A stretch of DNA of 48,816 nucleotides. Origin: Candidatus Saccharimonadota bacterium. Lineage in GTDB: Bacteria > Patescibacteriota > Saccharimonadia > Saccharimonadales > UBA4665. The stretch covers positions 1-48,816 of the forward strand of contig JAGQNR010000006.1 in the NCBI GenBank assembly GCA_020427985.1, in the 5' to 3' direction. This document shows positions 40,962 through 48,816 of the stretch, piece by piece; the stretch's first letter is position 1; each line of letters begins with the position of its first letter. The notes beneath the pieces were generated by a model. That model did not search any database. It was given only the letters and a program-made list of their open reading frames with translations, and had not been told where the DNA came from. Position numbers and translations under genes: made by a program.

Positions 40962-41885
40962 TCACTTGGCTGCTCCTTCACCGTTAAGATTGTGGCCACC
41001 AAATTTGTTGCGTTGAGCCGCAACCACCTTGGTGGCAAAGTTGGTTTCGCCCTGCTGCGAGCGCAATCGAACGTCAAATGCAGCCTGAATGGCAGGAAGC
41101 TCAATACCAAGGTCTTTAGCGGCTTCGAGTGTCCAACGGGCTTCACCACTTTCGGCTACATACCCCGAAATGCCATCAAGCTCTGGATTTTCGGCTAATG
41201 CCTCGCGGCTGAGCTCGGTAAGCCAACTAGTAATGACGCTATGGTGTTGCCATAAATCGGCGGCAGCAGCTAAGTTCATGCCGTCGTATGGTCCGTCGTG
41301 AAGCATACGAAAACCTTCGCCAAGTGACTGCATTATGCCGTATTCAATTGCGTTATGAACCATTTTGACGTAGTGACCAGCTCCACTTGGTCCAAAACGG
41401 TAGTACATGCCTTCTGGTTTACTGAGCGTTTCAAGCGCGGAGGTAATGCCAGAAAAGGCCGACTCAGAATCAGCACCGCACATAAGGGGAAACCCGTTAG
41501 TATAGCCCCATATACCACCACTTACACCGATATCGATGAGTTCCATGCCGGCTGCCGTAACCTGTTTGTTAAGAAGTTTTGTCTTACGAAAATCAGAATT
41601 ACCGCCGTTAACAATGGTTGAACCTTTTGGGAGTATTTCTGTCCAACGAAGTACCATAGCATCAGTTATTTCGGCCGGTAGCATTACCCAAACGACTGCT
41701 GGATCTGTCCCAAGTGCATCTAAAACATCCTGCTCGGTGTAGGCAGCAGTTGCACCGTAGCGAACGGCCTCGTCTATTGGCTTGGGACTACGATTGTGAG
41801 CGATAACTGTATGCTCGCCGCTTTCGGCTAGTTTACGAGCAATTTGCATACCCATCCGACCTAGGCCATGAATAACAATTTTCAT
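40962..41885 (-). CDS. gnd: 6-phosphogluconate dehydrogenase (decarboxylating), short form
   Basis: 307 residues: Rossmann motif GLGRMG (8-13), GVSGGIWG and HYVKMVHNAIEYG, which carries the catalytic Lys. The length matches the short GndA/YqeC-like group rather than the 470-residue E. coli form. It converts 6-phosphogluconate to ribulose 5-phosphate, the third step of the pathway. AAGGAG lies 10 nt before its ATG, 6 nt after pgl. Confidence 0.93.
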   Translation of the reverse strand: MKIVIHGLGRMGMQIARKLAESGEHTVIAHNRSPKPIDEAVRYGATAAYTEQDVLDALGTDPAVVWVMLPAEITDAMVLRWTEILPKGSTIVNGGNSDFRKTKLLNKQVTAAGMELIDIGVSGGIWGYTNGFPLMCGADSESAFSGITSALETLSKPEGMYYRFGPSGAGHYVKMVHNAIEYGIMQSLGEGFRMLHDGPYDGMNLAAAADLWQHHSVITSWLTELSREALAENPELDGISGYVAESGEARWTLEAAKDLGIELPAIQAAFDVRLRSQQGETNFATKVVAAQRNKFGGHNLNGEGAAK

Positions 41886-41891
41886 TGAGAA

Positions 41892-42560
41892 TTACTCCTT
41901 GTATTGTTGATTATAGATAATGACAGTATGACAGTTATACAAAATCATGGCCGGCACAACGGTCAGTGAAGTTGTTTTATTGCGAAGCTGTTTGAGCGCG
42001 GACACCTTATCCTCGCCATAACAGAGCACCACTATAACGTCGCATGTCGTCAGTTCGTGCAAACTAAGAGAAAGCCGCTGATAATCTGGGCCAGAGTACC
42101 CAACGATGGGTTCGGTAGTGTAAACACCAACACTTTCTGGCAGTACGCCCGCAGTATGGCCATCTTTGCCAATACCGAGTGTCACTAAGCAAAAATCGGC
42201 CTGCTTGCGGAGCAAGCGGTAGGTTTTTGTGTAGGTCTGCTCGGTGCCAAAGAATGGCAGGTTGCCTGATAATATGTCAATAATTGTTGCCGACGACTGA
42301 ATCGGTTTGCCGGCAATAAGTTTGGCCATATTGCTATTGGCATGGCCACTAGGACCATAGCGCTCATCAACAGGAAGGAGGGTAAGACGTGTTGTGTTGG
42401 TAGATTGGCTGGCTAGCAGGGCAAGTACACTGAGCTGATGTTCGATGTTAGAACCACCACTCACAAGCCACAATACTTGTTCACCAGCGTCAAGATGCTG
42501 AGCGAGCTCGGCTGCAACTGCAAGTATTGCCGTACCGGCTGGTTTTTTCCTCCACTGCAT
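41892..42560 (-). CDS. pgl: 6-phosphogluconolactonase
   Basis: 222 residues with VSGGSN, LPVDERYG and LGIGKDGHTAG, the marks of the DevB/Pgl family. It hydrolyses the lactone made by Zwf. Start ATG at 42560: TATACT on the minus strand (42568-42573) lies 7 nt before it, so the upstream in-frame GTG/TTG codons are excluded. First gene of the pgl-gnd-zwf operon, so the complete oxidative branch is encoded together. Confidence 0.9.
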   Translation of the reverse strand: MQWRKKPAGTAILAVAAELAQHLDAGEQVLWLVSGGSNIEHQLSVLALLASQSTNTTRLTLLPVDERYGPSGHANSNMAKLIAGKPIQSSATIIDILSGNLPFFGTEQTYTKTYRLLRKQADFCLVTLGIGKDGHTAGVLPESVGVYTTEPIVGYSGPDYQRLSLSLHELTTCDVIVVLCYGEDKVSALKQLRNKTTSLTVVPAMILYNCHTVIIYNQQYKE

Positions 42561-42632
42561 ACTTACTAGTATACGTCTGTCGATAGGCAAAAACTAGCGG
42601 TTCAGCTGTTTTTCAGCAAGGTATCAGAAAGT

Positions 42633-43928
42633 ATGCATATGAGCGAAAAAGCAAAGCGAATTGTGTTACTAGTGCTTATTACTATGAGCATATTGCCAAT
42701 ATTGCTTGTGCTGAGATTACCTGCTGAGGCATCGGTAAAGCAATGGGCACTGTTTGCATCGGCCCTGACAGGGTATTTGGGGCTCGGCTTACTCCTGTGG
42801 GAATTTATGCTTGGCGCCAAAGCATTTTTTCGCCTCTGGTTCCAAGACTTAGCACCGGTGCTGTCTATGCATAAATGGCTTGGCAAATACGGTATGCCGC
42901 TTATTTTTTTGCATCCACTCCTTATTACATATGCTTACGGCGAATCATGGCTATATTCACTTGTGCCACAAGTTTCGACTGAGTTTGAGCGACAGGTAAC
43001 TTTAGGGCGAATAGCTTTTTTTGTTCTTTTGTTGGTGTGGTTTACGTCGGCAATTGTACGGGACAAAATTGCCTTTCGACCATGGAAGTATCTGCATTAT
43101 CTTGTGTATATTGCGTTACCTTTTGCGTTCTTGCATGTTCCTAAGACAGGGAGCCAGTTTTCTGAACATTCTGGGGTACGAGCGTATTTCTTCGTGCTAG
43201 TTGGTGTATTTGGAGTGTTTTTGACGATACGTCTAAGGGGGTTGCTCGGTGCAGACAGGGTTGACTACCAAGTTACCAGACAGCAGCAGCTGACGAAGGA
43301 TGTATATATGCTACATTTACGGGCTATTGGGTCGGCAATTTCGCCGCGACCCGGGCAATACGTATATGTAAGCACCGGTCTTGTCAGCGAAGATCATCCG
43401 TTTTCTGTGGTCAAGTCGTCTCAAGGTGGCAGAGAACTGATTATTGTATATCGTCGGTACGGACGGTTTACCCGCTACTTATCACAGCTCCGCAGTAGCA
43501 GCCGCTTACTTGTAAGTGGCCCCTATGGAGCATTTATGCGCAATGTAGCAGCATCTCGACCGCGCATCTACATAGCTGGTGGCATAGGTGTCACGCCGTT
43601 TATTGACACTCTGCTGACTGAAAAGCAGGCATTGCATCAGCTGTTTTATATCAATAAGTACCGTGATAACTCCCCGCTTATCACAGAGCTACGCCAAGTG
43701 CTCGGGAAGCGACTCGTTGAGGCGTATAGCCAGGAACCAGTTGCCGCCAGAGAAGGTGAGGTAATTGGTCGACTTAACGCTGAAGTTATTGCCAGTAAAA
43801 TTCAGCACCCAACCGAATATGATTATTACCTGTGCGGGAGCAAGGACATGACCCAGTCGCTTGTACATGAGCTACAACGCTTGGGCGTCCCTAGGCAAGC
43901 TATTCAGACAGAAGCCTTTGCCTGGTAG
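42633..43928 (+). CDS. Ferric reductase-like flavocytochrome (FAD/NAD(P)-binding)
   Basis: 431 residues. Six hydrophobic helices in the N-terminal about 200 residues with two heme-ligand pairs: His80/His94 (HX13H) and His155/His168 (HX12H), as in ferric reductases and NADPH oxidases. The C-terminal half is a ferredoxin-reductase unit with RPGQYVYVS and DHPFSV (FAD), GGIGVTPF (pyridine nucleotide) and a C-terminal Trp. It would carry electrons from NAD(P)H across the membrane. The start could be 42633 or the ATG six bases later. Its stop directly abuts the stop of apbE on the other strand. Confidence 0.88.
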   Translation: MHMSEKAKRIVLLVLITMSILPILLVLRLPAEASVKQWALFASALTGYLGLGLLLWEFMLGAKAFFRLWFQDLAPVLSMHKWLGKYGMPLIFLHPLLITYAYGESWLYSLVPQVSTEFERQVTLGRIAFFVLLLVWFTSAIVRDKIAFRPWKYLHYLVYIALPFAFLHVPKTGSQFSEHSGVRAYFFVLVGVFGVFLTIRLRGLLGADRVDYQVTRQQQLTKDVYMLHLRAIGSAISPRPGQYVYVSTGLVSEDHPFSVVKSSQGGRELIIVYRRYGRFTRYLSQLRSSSRLLVSGPYGAFMRNVAASRPRIYIAGGIGVTPFIDTLLTEKQALHQLFYINKYRDNSPLITELRQVLGKRLVEAYSQEPVAAREGEVIGRLNAEVIASKIQHPTEYDYYLCGSKDMTQSLVHELQRLGVPRQAIQTEAFAW

Positions 43929-44756
43929 CTATTGATTAAGAGCTAGGTATGATTTGGCCAAAAAACGTTTTTCTAGGGCAGGGGCAAGCGAAGGATTAAC
44001 AAAAAGAACGGTAGCGATAGTATCTGCAATTAACGCTGTTTTGGCTTGTACATATACTAATCCGCTGTTTTGGCTTGATGTTCCAGTCGTAGGGTCAATG
44101 ATATGATGATAATGGTTGCCGTCATGCTGCCAACTTCGCTTCTTGTCACCGCTGACTGCGAGAGCTCCTTGGGCTAGTTGTAAGGTACTATAGTCACCAT
44201 CGATTCTCTCTAACGCAATGGTAAGCGGCTTAGAGCTAGTCACGTATAGGTCTCCACCACCATTTATGCTGTAGTCTTTGACACCATAGCGCTCAATTAA
44301 CACGCTTAGTTTGTCGATGAGCCATCCCTTGCCAAAACCTCCGAGATCTAAAACGATTTCACTTGGGATTACTATTTTATCTCTATCGTATTTTACTTGG
44401 CTCCAGAAATTAGGAATAACATTTGCAGTGCGCTGTCGTGTACCGTAGCCTCGTTTGTGCAGCTCTCCGCCGACTGATATGTTAAACACACCGTTGCTCA
44501 GGGTATGCATTTGTTGGGCAAATCGCAACATATCAAGCAGTTCTTGCGGTGGGCGCCTGAGCTGATGGTGCAGATTAAGCTGCCCGATGTAAGAGGTGTC
44601 GGTAAACCGAGTATAGTTGTCGTTAAAAGCAATCATGACAGCGGTAAGCTGTGCTATTTGGCTAGAGGTCCACGACTGCTCATCGAGGCGCTCAATATGC
44701 CACCGAGTACCAAGAGTATCGACAGTGAAGAGTGCATCTGGCTTCATGGCCATCAA
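43929..44756 (-). CDS. apbE: FAD:protein FMN transferase (ApbE)
   Basis: 275 residues. DLGGFGKGW, SINGGGD and HHIIDPTTG are the FAD- and metal-binding motifs of the family. ApbE attaches FMN to a Thr/Ser of target proteins. No signal peptide or lipobox is visible, in contrast to many exported ApbE proteins, so either the reaction is cytoplasmic or the start is misjudged. Its start overlaps the stop of the FMN-binding gene by ATGA, so the pair is coupled. Confidence 0.92.
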   Translation of the reverse strand: MMAMKPDALFTVDTLGTRWHIERLDEQSWTSSQIAQLTAVMIAFNDNYTRFTDTSYIGQLNLHHQLRRPPQELLDMLRFAQQMHTLSNGVFNISVGGELHKRGYGTRQRTANVIPNFWSQVKYDRDKIVIPSEIVLDLGGFGKGWLIDKLSVLIERYGVKDYSINGGGDLYVTSSKPLTIALERIDGDYSTLQLAQGALAVSGDKKRSWQHDGNHYHHIIDPTTGTSSQNSGLVYVQAKTALIADTIATVLFVNPSLAPALEKRFLAKSYLALNQ

Positions 44757-45253
44757 GCCTTTATTTGACGAGCGATAGTGTCAAGTGTTTGAGCAAATGC
44801 ATCGGTAGTAAGGCTGGCGCCACCGATACGGCTTAGTGATAAAGAGGCGATTTCTTTACCTACAACGACTCGTTCTAGAGCGCTTTCAAAATCTTGTATG
44901 TAGCGTTCAGATTCGTGGTCGCTGGCCGAATTTTGGGCAGAGACGGCTGTTATAATGCCATCTTCGACAGTCACTTTGGTAGTGAGGTTATTTGAAAATC
45001 CTTTTGGGACGTCATAGCTTGTATTAGCGCTATATTCGCCACTTGTGACTACCGGGACAGTAGTAGCTGCAGTGGTATTCGTCGATTTGACTGAGGCAGG
45101 CGCTGTTGAGCTTTTACTAGCGGAAGCTACAGAGGTTCCACTGGGACTGGGCGCCGTGTCTTTCGCTAAGAATAGGTATGCCCCTCCTAAACCAGCGGCT
45201 ATTGCCACCGCCGATACACTTACGACTATACATGATTTTTCTCGTGTATTCAT
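44753..45253 (-). CDS. Membrane-anchored FMN-binding domain protein
   Basis: 166 residues: N-terminal hydrophobic anchor (9-29), a Ser/Thr/Ala/Pro linker (33-70) and an FMN-bind domain (about 75-166) with RIGGASLTTDAF at 142-153, the site where ApbE-type enzymes attach FMN. With a positive N terminus the domain should face outside. It is the likely substrate of the neighbouring ApbE and a redox partner of the flavocytochrome. TATAGT with TTTTCA (16-nt spacer) lies upstream on this strand. Confidence 0.87.
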   Translation of the reverse strand: MNTREKSCIVVSVSAVAIAAGLGGAYLFLAKDTAPSPSGTSVASASKSSTAPASVKSTNTTAATTVPVVTSGEYSANTSYDVPKGFSNNLTTKVTVEDGIITAVSAQNSASDHESERYIQDFESALERVVVGKEIASLSLSRIGGASLTTDAFAQTLDTIARQIKA

Positions 45254-45305
45254 GACTATAAATTTAACTATAGTACCTGAAAATTGGCTGAAAAGCTGTC
45301 ATTAC

Positions 45306-45334
45306 TTGGTGATTTTGACCGGTATCGATATAAT
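45306..45334 (+). promoter_or_regulatory. Promoter of tRNA-Trp
   Basis: TTGGTG (45306-45311), 17-nt spacer, TATAAT (45329-45334). Confidence 0.7.
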
Positions 45335-45361
45335 TGAGGCTGCAACCAGACAAAACACTAA

Positions 45362-45437
45362 AGGGGTGTAGCTCAATTGGTAGAGTAGCGGTCTCCAAAA
45401 CCGTTGGTTGCAGGTTCAAGTCCTGTCACCCCTGCCA
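45362..45437 (+). tRNA. tRNA-Trp (anticodon CCA), CCA encoded
   Basis: Acceptor AGGGGTG/CACCCCT, anticodon stem GCGGT/ACCGT with loop CTCCAAA (anticodon CCA), T arm with GGTTCAA, discriminator G and encoded CCA. Confidence 0.97.
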
Positions 45438-45454
45438 AGCATAAGCACGATGAT

Positions 45455-45481
45455 AAAAGTCTCCGAAATGGAGACTTTTTG
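45455..45481 (+). terminator. Terminator of tRNA-Trp
   Basis: AAAAGTCTCC (45455-45464) pairs with GGAGACTTTT (45470-45479) around GAAAT, followed by T. Confidence 0.9.
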
Positions 45482-45495
45482 TTATAGTACATACT

Positions 45496-45891
45496 ATGAA
45501 AATTTAAATCACTTCGAGGTTTAAGGGATCGCAGGAGAATAGGGCAGAAATAGAAAGACTGTGTCTAGCCGTCAGAGATGCTGGCATCGAAGATTTCCAC
45601 TTTATTCGTGACGTCGAAAATTTCCAACCAAATTTTTTTAAGACACAAGAGGAACTGTGGGAGAATGCTCGAAATCAGATAGCCAAATGTGATGCCTTAT
45701 TAATCGACATTACGGATCACCCAAGTGGTGGGCGCTTAATAGAAGCTGGAATTGCATACGCGCTGGATAAACCTGTTTATGTGATTATGAAAAATGATAC
45801 GATATACAAGGACTTTTATACTGGTATCGCTGATGCAATATTTAAATACAACAGTATTGAAGACGTAACCGATCATCTGAAATCTATATAA
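45496..45891 (+). pseudogene. Nucleoside 2-deoxyribosyltransferase-like gene with a stop at codon 4
   Basis: ATG-AAA-ATT-TAA followed by 127 clean codons. The product would begin MKI-stop-ITSRFKG, where related proteins have an aromatic residue (MKIYI.SRF), so TAT/TAC has become TAA. The rest matches the family (CDALLIDITDHPSGGRLIEAGIAYALDKPVYVI). TATAGT (45483-45488) ends 7 nt before the ATG, which supports this ATG as the real start. No other start codon is near. Either a fresh pseudogene or a read-through gene. Confidence 0.8.
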
Positions 45892-45957
45892 AACTACTCC
45901 TTACTTACTCAGTCAGACAATGCTACTGGTTGCGAAGTGCGTCCATGAAGGCCTGCC

Positions 45958-45993
45958 AAATAAAAATATGGACATCTGTCCATATTTTTATTT
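45958..45993. terminator. Bidirectional terminator
   Basis: A 17-bp perfect palindrome (45958-45974 with 45977-45993, loop TC) with A/T-tracts on both outer sides, between two convergent decayed genes. Confidence 0.88.
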
Positions 45994-46004
45994 TGTTAAT
46001 CTTC

Positions 46005-46713
46005 TTAAAGAACTACGACTCGCATGTTTTTGCCGCATAGTACGTGAGCGGTCGCGAGATTGTAAAACGTTATAGCCGCCACTTTTGATTCGACTTCTTC
46101 TCTATTATGGAGAGATATTGTTTCGGCAGCTTCTTTGAACGACCACGAGTCGACATTGAACGCTTGATAGTCTTCGCCAAATTCATTTTTTAGGCAGCAC
46201 TCGATCGAGTGTGGTCCCTGGTTTAGTATTTATGACAGCGACAACTTCTTTGTGATCGCCAACGAGTTCGTCGATGTCACTACCGTCTTGCTGTTCAAGC
46301 TCATTTAATAAACTGCGGCCGCTAGAGAAATCGGTACGTGATGAGGCATTTTCAATAATTTGATTGCAAGCTTCGTCTGAAGTTGATACACCCAGAAATT
46401 CGGACATTGTCCTGAGGTGATCGCCGTTATTGGCGATAAACGAGTAAATCGATTCTAGTTTGTCGTTTGCGCCGCAGCCGCTTGCCTCACCGTTGGTGTG
46501 TGTGTCGGTGTGTCCACCGACTTCATAACCTGATTCGGCTACAAACTTGAGTACGTTTGCATACGCTTCGCTTGTGCTGCTACTCTCGCCAGCAAACCGT
46601 TTGACCGTTAGGTCATCAGCCACAAAAAGTGATTCTGTTCCGCCTGCGCTGTTTGCCTTCGGAAAAATACCGTTGACGGTGTTTCGCCCATCAATACAGC
46701 CGTAGCAAAATAT
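46005..46713 (-). pseudogene. Frameshifted gene with carbonic-anhydrase-like metal-site pattern
   Basis: Coding-like sequence runs in one frame from about 46700 (CIDGRNTVNGIFPKAN) to 46186, then a run of six A (46186-46191 as T on the plus strand) puts it out of frame; with five A it continues as PKNEFGEDYQAFNVDSW to a TAA at 46005. At the 5' end VEYFATA lies in another frame directly before CIDGR, a second shift. The C-x-D-x-R, H-x-D-x-H and CGA elements recall beta-carbonic anhydrases, but the family is not certain. A GTG at 46623 could start a 146-residue fragment. Confidence 0.6.
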
Positions 46714-46716
46714 TCA

Positions 46717-47083
46717 ACAGCCTGCTACCCCTGTTAGGGGTGCAATATTAACAACGCTATAAACAAAATTATTGAATACATTATTTATTCATAAGTGTAG
46801 TCAAATACTGCCACCAATAGCGAATTTATAGAAACAATTTGTAATTATAAGCACTACAGATAATCTGCTATATATGCGCCATTGCCCGAGTCTACGCCGG
46901 CCTCAAAATCACCAAACTTGCAGACGCAACAATGTGCCGATGCTAGCACAAACAGCAGCCCTGATGGATCAGCCGCTCTACGCGGCGGCGTGACGACCCG
47001 CAGCCGGCTTACGATATATAACAAAACCCCACAGTTAACGGGGTGTCATAGCCAAACATAGCGTAGATCAACTTATGGTAGCT
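46717..47083. other. Noncoding region
   Basis: About 370 bases without a convincing gene. It holds a hairpin ACCCCT/AGGGGT (46727-46741), an AT-rich stretch (46745-46875), a more GC-rich part with a GCCGC/GCGGC hairpin (46971-46985) and the terminator of the next minus-strand gene. A 39-codon plus-strand frame at about 46874 has no support. Confidence 0.5.
47021..47044 (-). terminator. Terminator of the LysM-like gene
   Basis: On the minus strand CCCC and GGGG (plus-strand 47040-47043 and 47027-47030) form a stem around TTAACTGT-type loop bases, followed by TTTTGTT. Confidence 0.65.
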
Positions 47084-47938
47084 TTATTCAAATAGCACAT
47101 CAGCAGCATACGGCGCCCATACCGCCTGCTGCTCTATACTCAAACTTTTTGCCGCATCTACAGCTTGCTGTAGCGCTGTTTTGGTGATTGTAACGTTCTG
47201 CCCTACTTCAAGCTCTGGAAGCCCTGCAGCAACGCCCAGCGTCGTCTCAGCGGCAATTCGTTGCTCACTAGTCAGCGTAACCTTGTTGTCCTTCATGTAC
47301 TTAGTAAGAGCCCCACGCGCAAGTAGCATGTAGCTATCGCCGGCTTTCGCCTGAACAGAATAGTCCTTGGCAGTACCCTTGTTTACATCGGCGGTTGGCG
47401 TAGTCGTCTGTTTTTGCTCAGTCGTGCTCGTAGCGGCCACTGCGCCAGCAGTCTGGAGCGCCTGAGCTACTGCATCTTTGGTGATGCTAACCGTCTGGCC
47501 AATATCGAGCAGAGGAGCGCCAGCGGCATTCACTAACTCCACTTCAGCCTGTAGTTGTTGCGCAGCCGTCATCTCAATCTTCTTGGCTTTGGCATATTGC
47601 GCTATGGCATCACGGGCTAGTGCTGTGTATGAGTCACCGCCCTTTGCTGTATATGCATAGCTATCTTGCGGTGTCACCTTGGCTTCTGGCTGTTCTTCCT
47701 TGGCAGTTGGTTGTGTATTTGAGTCATCTTTTTTGGCAGTGTCTTTTTGTTTAACCGTGTTGGCTTTGTTGGCCGTTTCAGTCTTTTGTGGTTCAGTCTT
47801 AGTGGAATTTTCGCCAAGCTGTTGCTGGGCATCGGACATCCAACCAGACTGACGAACCATCGCTCCAGCCGACACTACAACTAACACTACTGCACACAGT
47901 AGCGCAAACTGTTTCTGGCTGAACCGTATTTTTGTCAT
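47084..47938 (-). CDS. Exported protein with two LysM-like repeats
   Basis: 284 residues: N-terminal anchor (about 10-27), a Lys/Thr/Glu/Gln-rich linker (40-95), then two similar units of about 70 residues (about 97-165 and 195-262). Each shows GDSY..LAR.A...Y, T..Q..AE..L, AAG.P.L..GQ.V.ITK.A. The unit start (Y.V/A..GDSY..LAR) and end (L..GQ.V.I) are LysM-like but with a longer middle. LysM domains bind peptidoglycan-type glycans. GAGGT lies close to the ATG. Confidence 0.8.
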   Translation of the reverse strand: MTKIRFSQKQFALLCAVVLVVVSAGAMVRQSGWMSDAQQQLGENSTKTEPQKTETANKANTVKQKDTAKKDDSNTQPTAKEEQPEAKVTPQDSYAYTAKGGDSYTALARDAIAQYAKAKKIEMTAAQQLQAEVELVNAAGAPLLDIGQTVSITKDAVAQALQTAGAVAATSTTEQKQTTTPTADVNKGTAKDYSVQAKAGDSYMLLARGALTKYMKDNKVTLTSEQRIAAETTLGVAAGLPELEVGQNVTITKTALQQAVDAAKSLSIEQQAVWAPYAADVLFE

Positions 47939-48078
47939 TTACCTCAATATCCCCATATCTCTTAGTAAGCCTATAGTAGCAAACAAACTTCTTTCCTAGC
48001 AAGTAACAATGCAATCAATTTGCAGTAAATGCCATAGCGCTTACGCTTGCGTGTTATGTAGGAATAACGTATAAAGTC

Positions 48079-48107
48079 TTTACAAAACCCTGCAATTGTG
48101 ATACAGT
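48079..48107 (+). promoter_or_regulatory. Promoter of the Wzz-like gene
   Basis: TTTACA (48079-48084), 17-nt spacer, TACAGT (48102-48107). A leader of about 35 nt with AGGTGAGG precedes the ATG. Confidence 0.7.
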
Positions 48108-48148
48108 GTTGTTCATATAGTTCATAAGGCCCCAGGTGAGGACAATAC

Positions 48149-48816
48149 ATGGAAGAAATTAACCTATACGACTTAATGCGCTTTTATGCGCGAAAATGGC
48201 TAACCATAGCAACTGTTGTTATGATGGGTGCTATTCTTGGCGTCATCTACACGTTCTTTGTCCAGCAGCCAGAATACAAAAGCACCGCTACGCTACTACT
48301 CATTGGTACGACTCGCACGTCCAACCAAGATTCAGTTGTAATCAACAACTACGTCCAGCTCTTTGAGTCTCGTCGTGTCCTTGACCCAGTCATAGCCGAG
48401 CAGAAATACGACGCCACCTACGACAAACTTGCCGCCAACACTACTGCCGAAAACGTTAAAAACACAGACATTATCAACGTCTCCATCACGACATCGAGCC
48501 CTAAAACCAGTAAGGCTTTGCTTGAAGCCGCGATCGAGAAATTCCGCAATGAAGGCAAGACTCTCTACGGTGATGGCGCTATCAAGATCAACGTCGTTGA
48601 CGCCGCGGATGCGCCAGTTGCGCCAACCAACGTTAAACCAATCCAGCAAGTAGGCCTCGCCACCGTGGCAGCCTTTGCTCTGGCTATTGTCGCATTATTC
48701 TTCATATACGATTATACCGCCGCACAAAAAACGCAGACAAAATCTGCGACTGATGTTATAGTAAAAGATAAAGTTAAAGCTAAAGCTAAAACTAAATCTA
48801 CACCGAAAAAAGGGAA
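48149..48816 (+). CDS. Wzz/CapA-type polysaccharide chain-length protein (partial)
   Basis: 222 codons run to the window edge. Transmembrane helix 1 (about residues 17-38), an external part with the family's EYKSTATLLL segment, and helix 2 (about 178-200) preceded by the Pro-rich APVAPTNVKP motif. A Lys-rich cytoplasmic tail follows with no tyrosine-kinase domain so far. It controls the chain length of surface polysaccharides, so a capsule or exopolysaccharide cluster probably continues to the right. Confidence 0.88.
   Translation, partial: MEEINLYDLMRFYARKWLTIATVVMMGAILGVIYTFFVQQPEYKSTATLLLIGTTRTSNQDSVVINNYVQLFESRRVLDPVIAEQKYDATYDKLAANTTAENVKNTDIINVSITTSSPKTSKALLEAAIEKFRNEGKTLYGDGAIKINVVDAADAPVAPTNVKPIQQVGLATVAAFALAIVALFFIYDYTAAQKTQTKSATDVIVKDKVKAKAKTKSTPKKG

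Noticed and set aside
40901-41149. N-terminal extension of zwf by 83 residues
   Set aside because: The extension overlaps gnd, has no similarity to G6PDH, and the start at 40900 gives the family N terminus.
46874-46993. 39-codon plus-strand frame in the 46.9-kb gap
   Set aside because: No ribosome-binding site, no homology seen, and competing frames look equally coding-like.

Overview
The window looks like a chromosomal segment from a Saccharibacteria (TM7)-type Candidate Phyla Radiation bacterium. The evidence is a compact genome, a ribosomal-protein cluster with no L30 gene, cysteine-free S4/S14/L33/L36, lysine/alanine-rich tails on many ribosomal proteins, standard stops (TGA ends genes, so not the TGA=Gly code of Gracilibacteria/SR1), and many first genes whose -10 box lies only 6-8 nt before the start codon, which implies leaderless mRNAs. 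The taxonomic call is inference from these traits; no database was searched.

Layout. 1-21450: end of EF-Tu, a short J-domain protein, a hypothetical gene, S10, three hypothetical genes, then L3-L4-L23-L2-(hyp)-S19-L22-S3-L16-L29-S17-L14-L24-L5-S14-S8-L6-L18-S5-L15, an insertion (hypothetical + EamA transporter), SecY, IF-1, L36, S13, S11, S4, RpoA, L17, L13, S9. The usual adk and map genes between secY and infA are absent. 21451-27853: peptidase S51-like, NSUN-type rRNA methyltransferase, a leader peptide/attenuator, two small genes, TrpRS, RluD-like pseudouridine synthase, delta-prime-like clamp-loader ATPase and a TPR protein. 27918-33509: a decayed prophage-like element between two copies of the 5' half of tRNA-Thr(TGT), with an inner cassette of two secreted proteins flanked by inverted repeats and a tyrosine-recombinase remnant. 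33481-35000: tRNA-Thr, tRNA-Tyr, tRNA-Thr, PspC, a candidate ncRNA, a small minus-strand gene and L33. 35057-42560 (minus): oxidative pentose-phosphate genes (pgl, gnd, zwf) followed by alpha-glucan genes (glycosyltransferase, GH57, GH15). 42633-45253: ferric-reductase-like flavocytochrome facing an ApbE flavin transferase and an anchored FMN-binding protein. 45362-47083: tRNA-Trp and two decayed genes. 47084-48816: a secreted protein with two LysM-like repeats and the start of a Wzz-type chain-length protein.

Functional links. Oxidative pentose phosphate enzymes could supply NAD(P)H to the membrane flavocytochrome, and ApbE would flavinylate the anchored FMN protein as an extracytoplasmic electron carrier; this link is inference. 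Most striking on the regulatory side is a textbook-like attenuator (23843-23996): a leaderless 23-codon peptide with a Tyr-Tyr-Phe-Trp-Phe run, a 1:2 hairpin, a 7-bp 2:3 antiterminator and a 3:4 terminator, upstream of two small genes and trpS. Also notable are two heptanucleotide 4x7/4x7 elements inside the ribosomal operon, hairpins separating Shine-Dalgarno and start codon for L3 and L6, and a 17-bp palindrome made of two perfect DnaA boxes.
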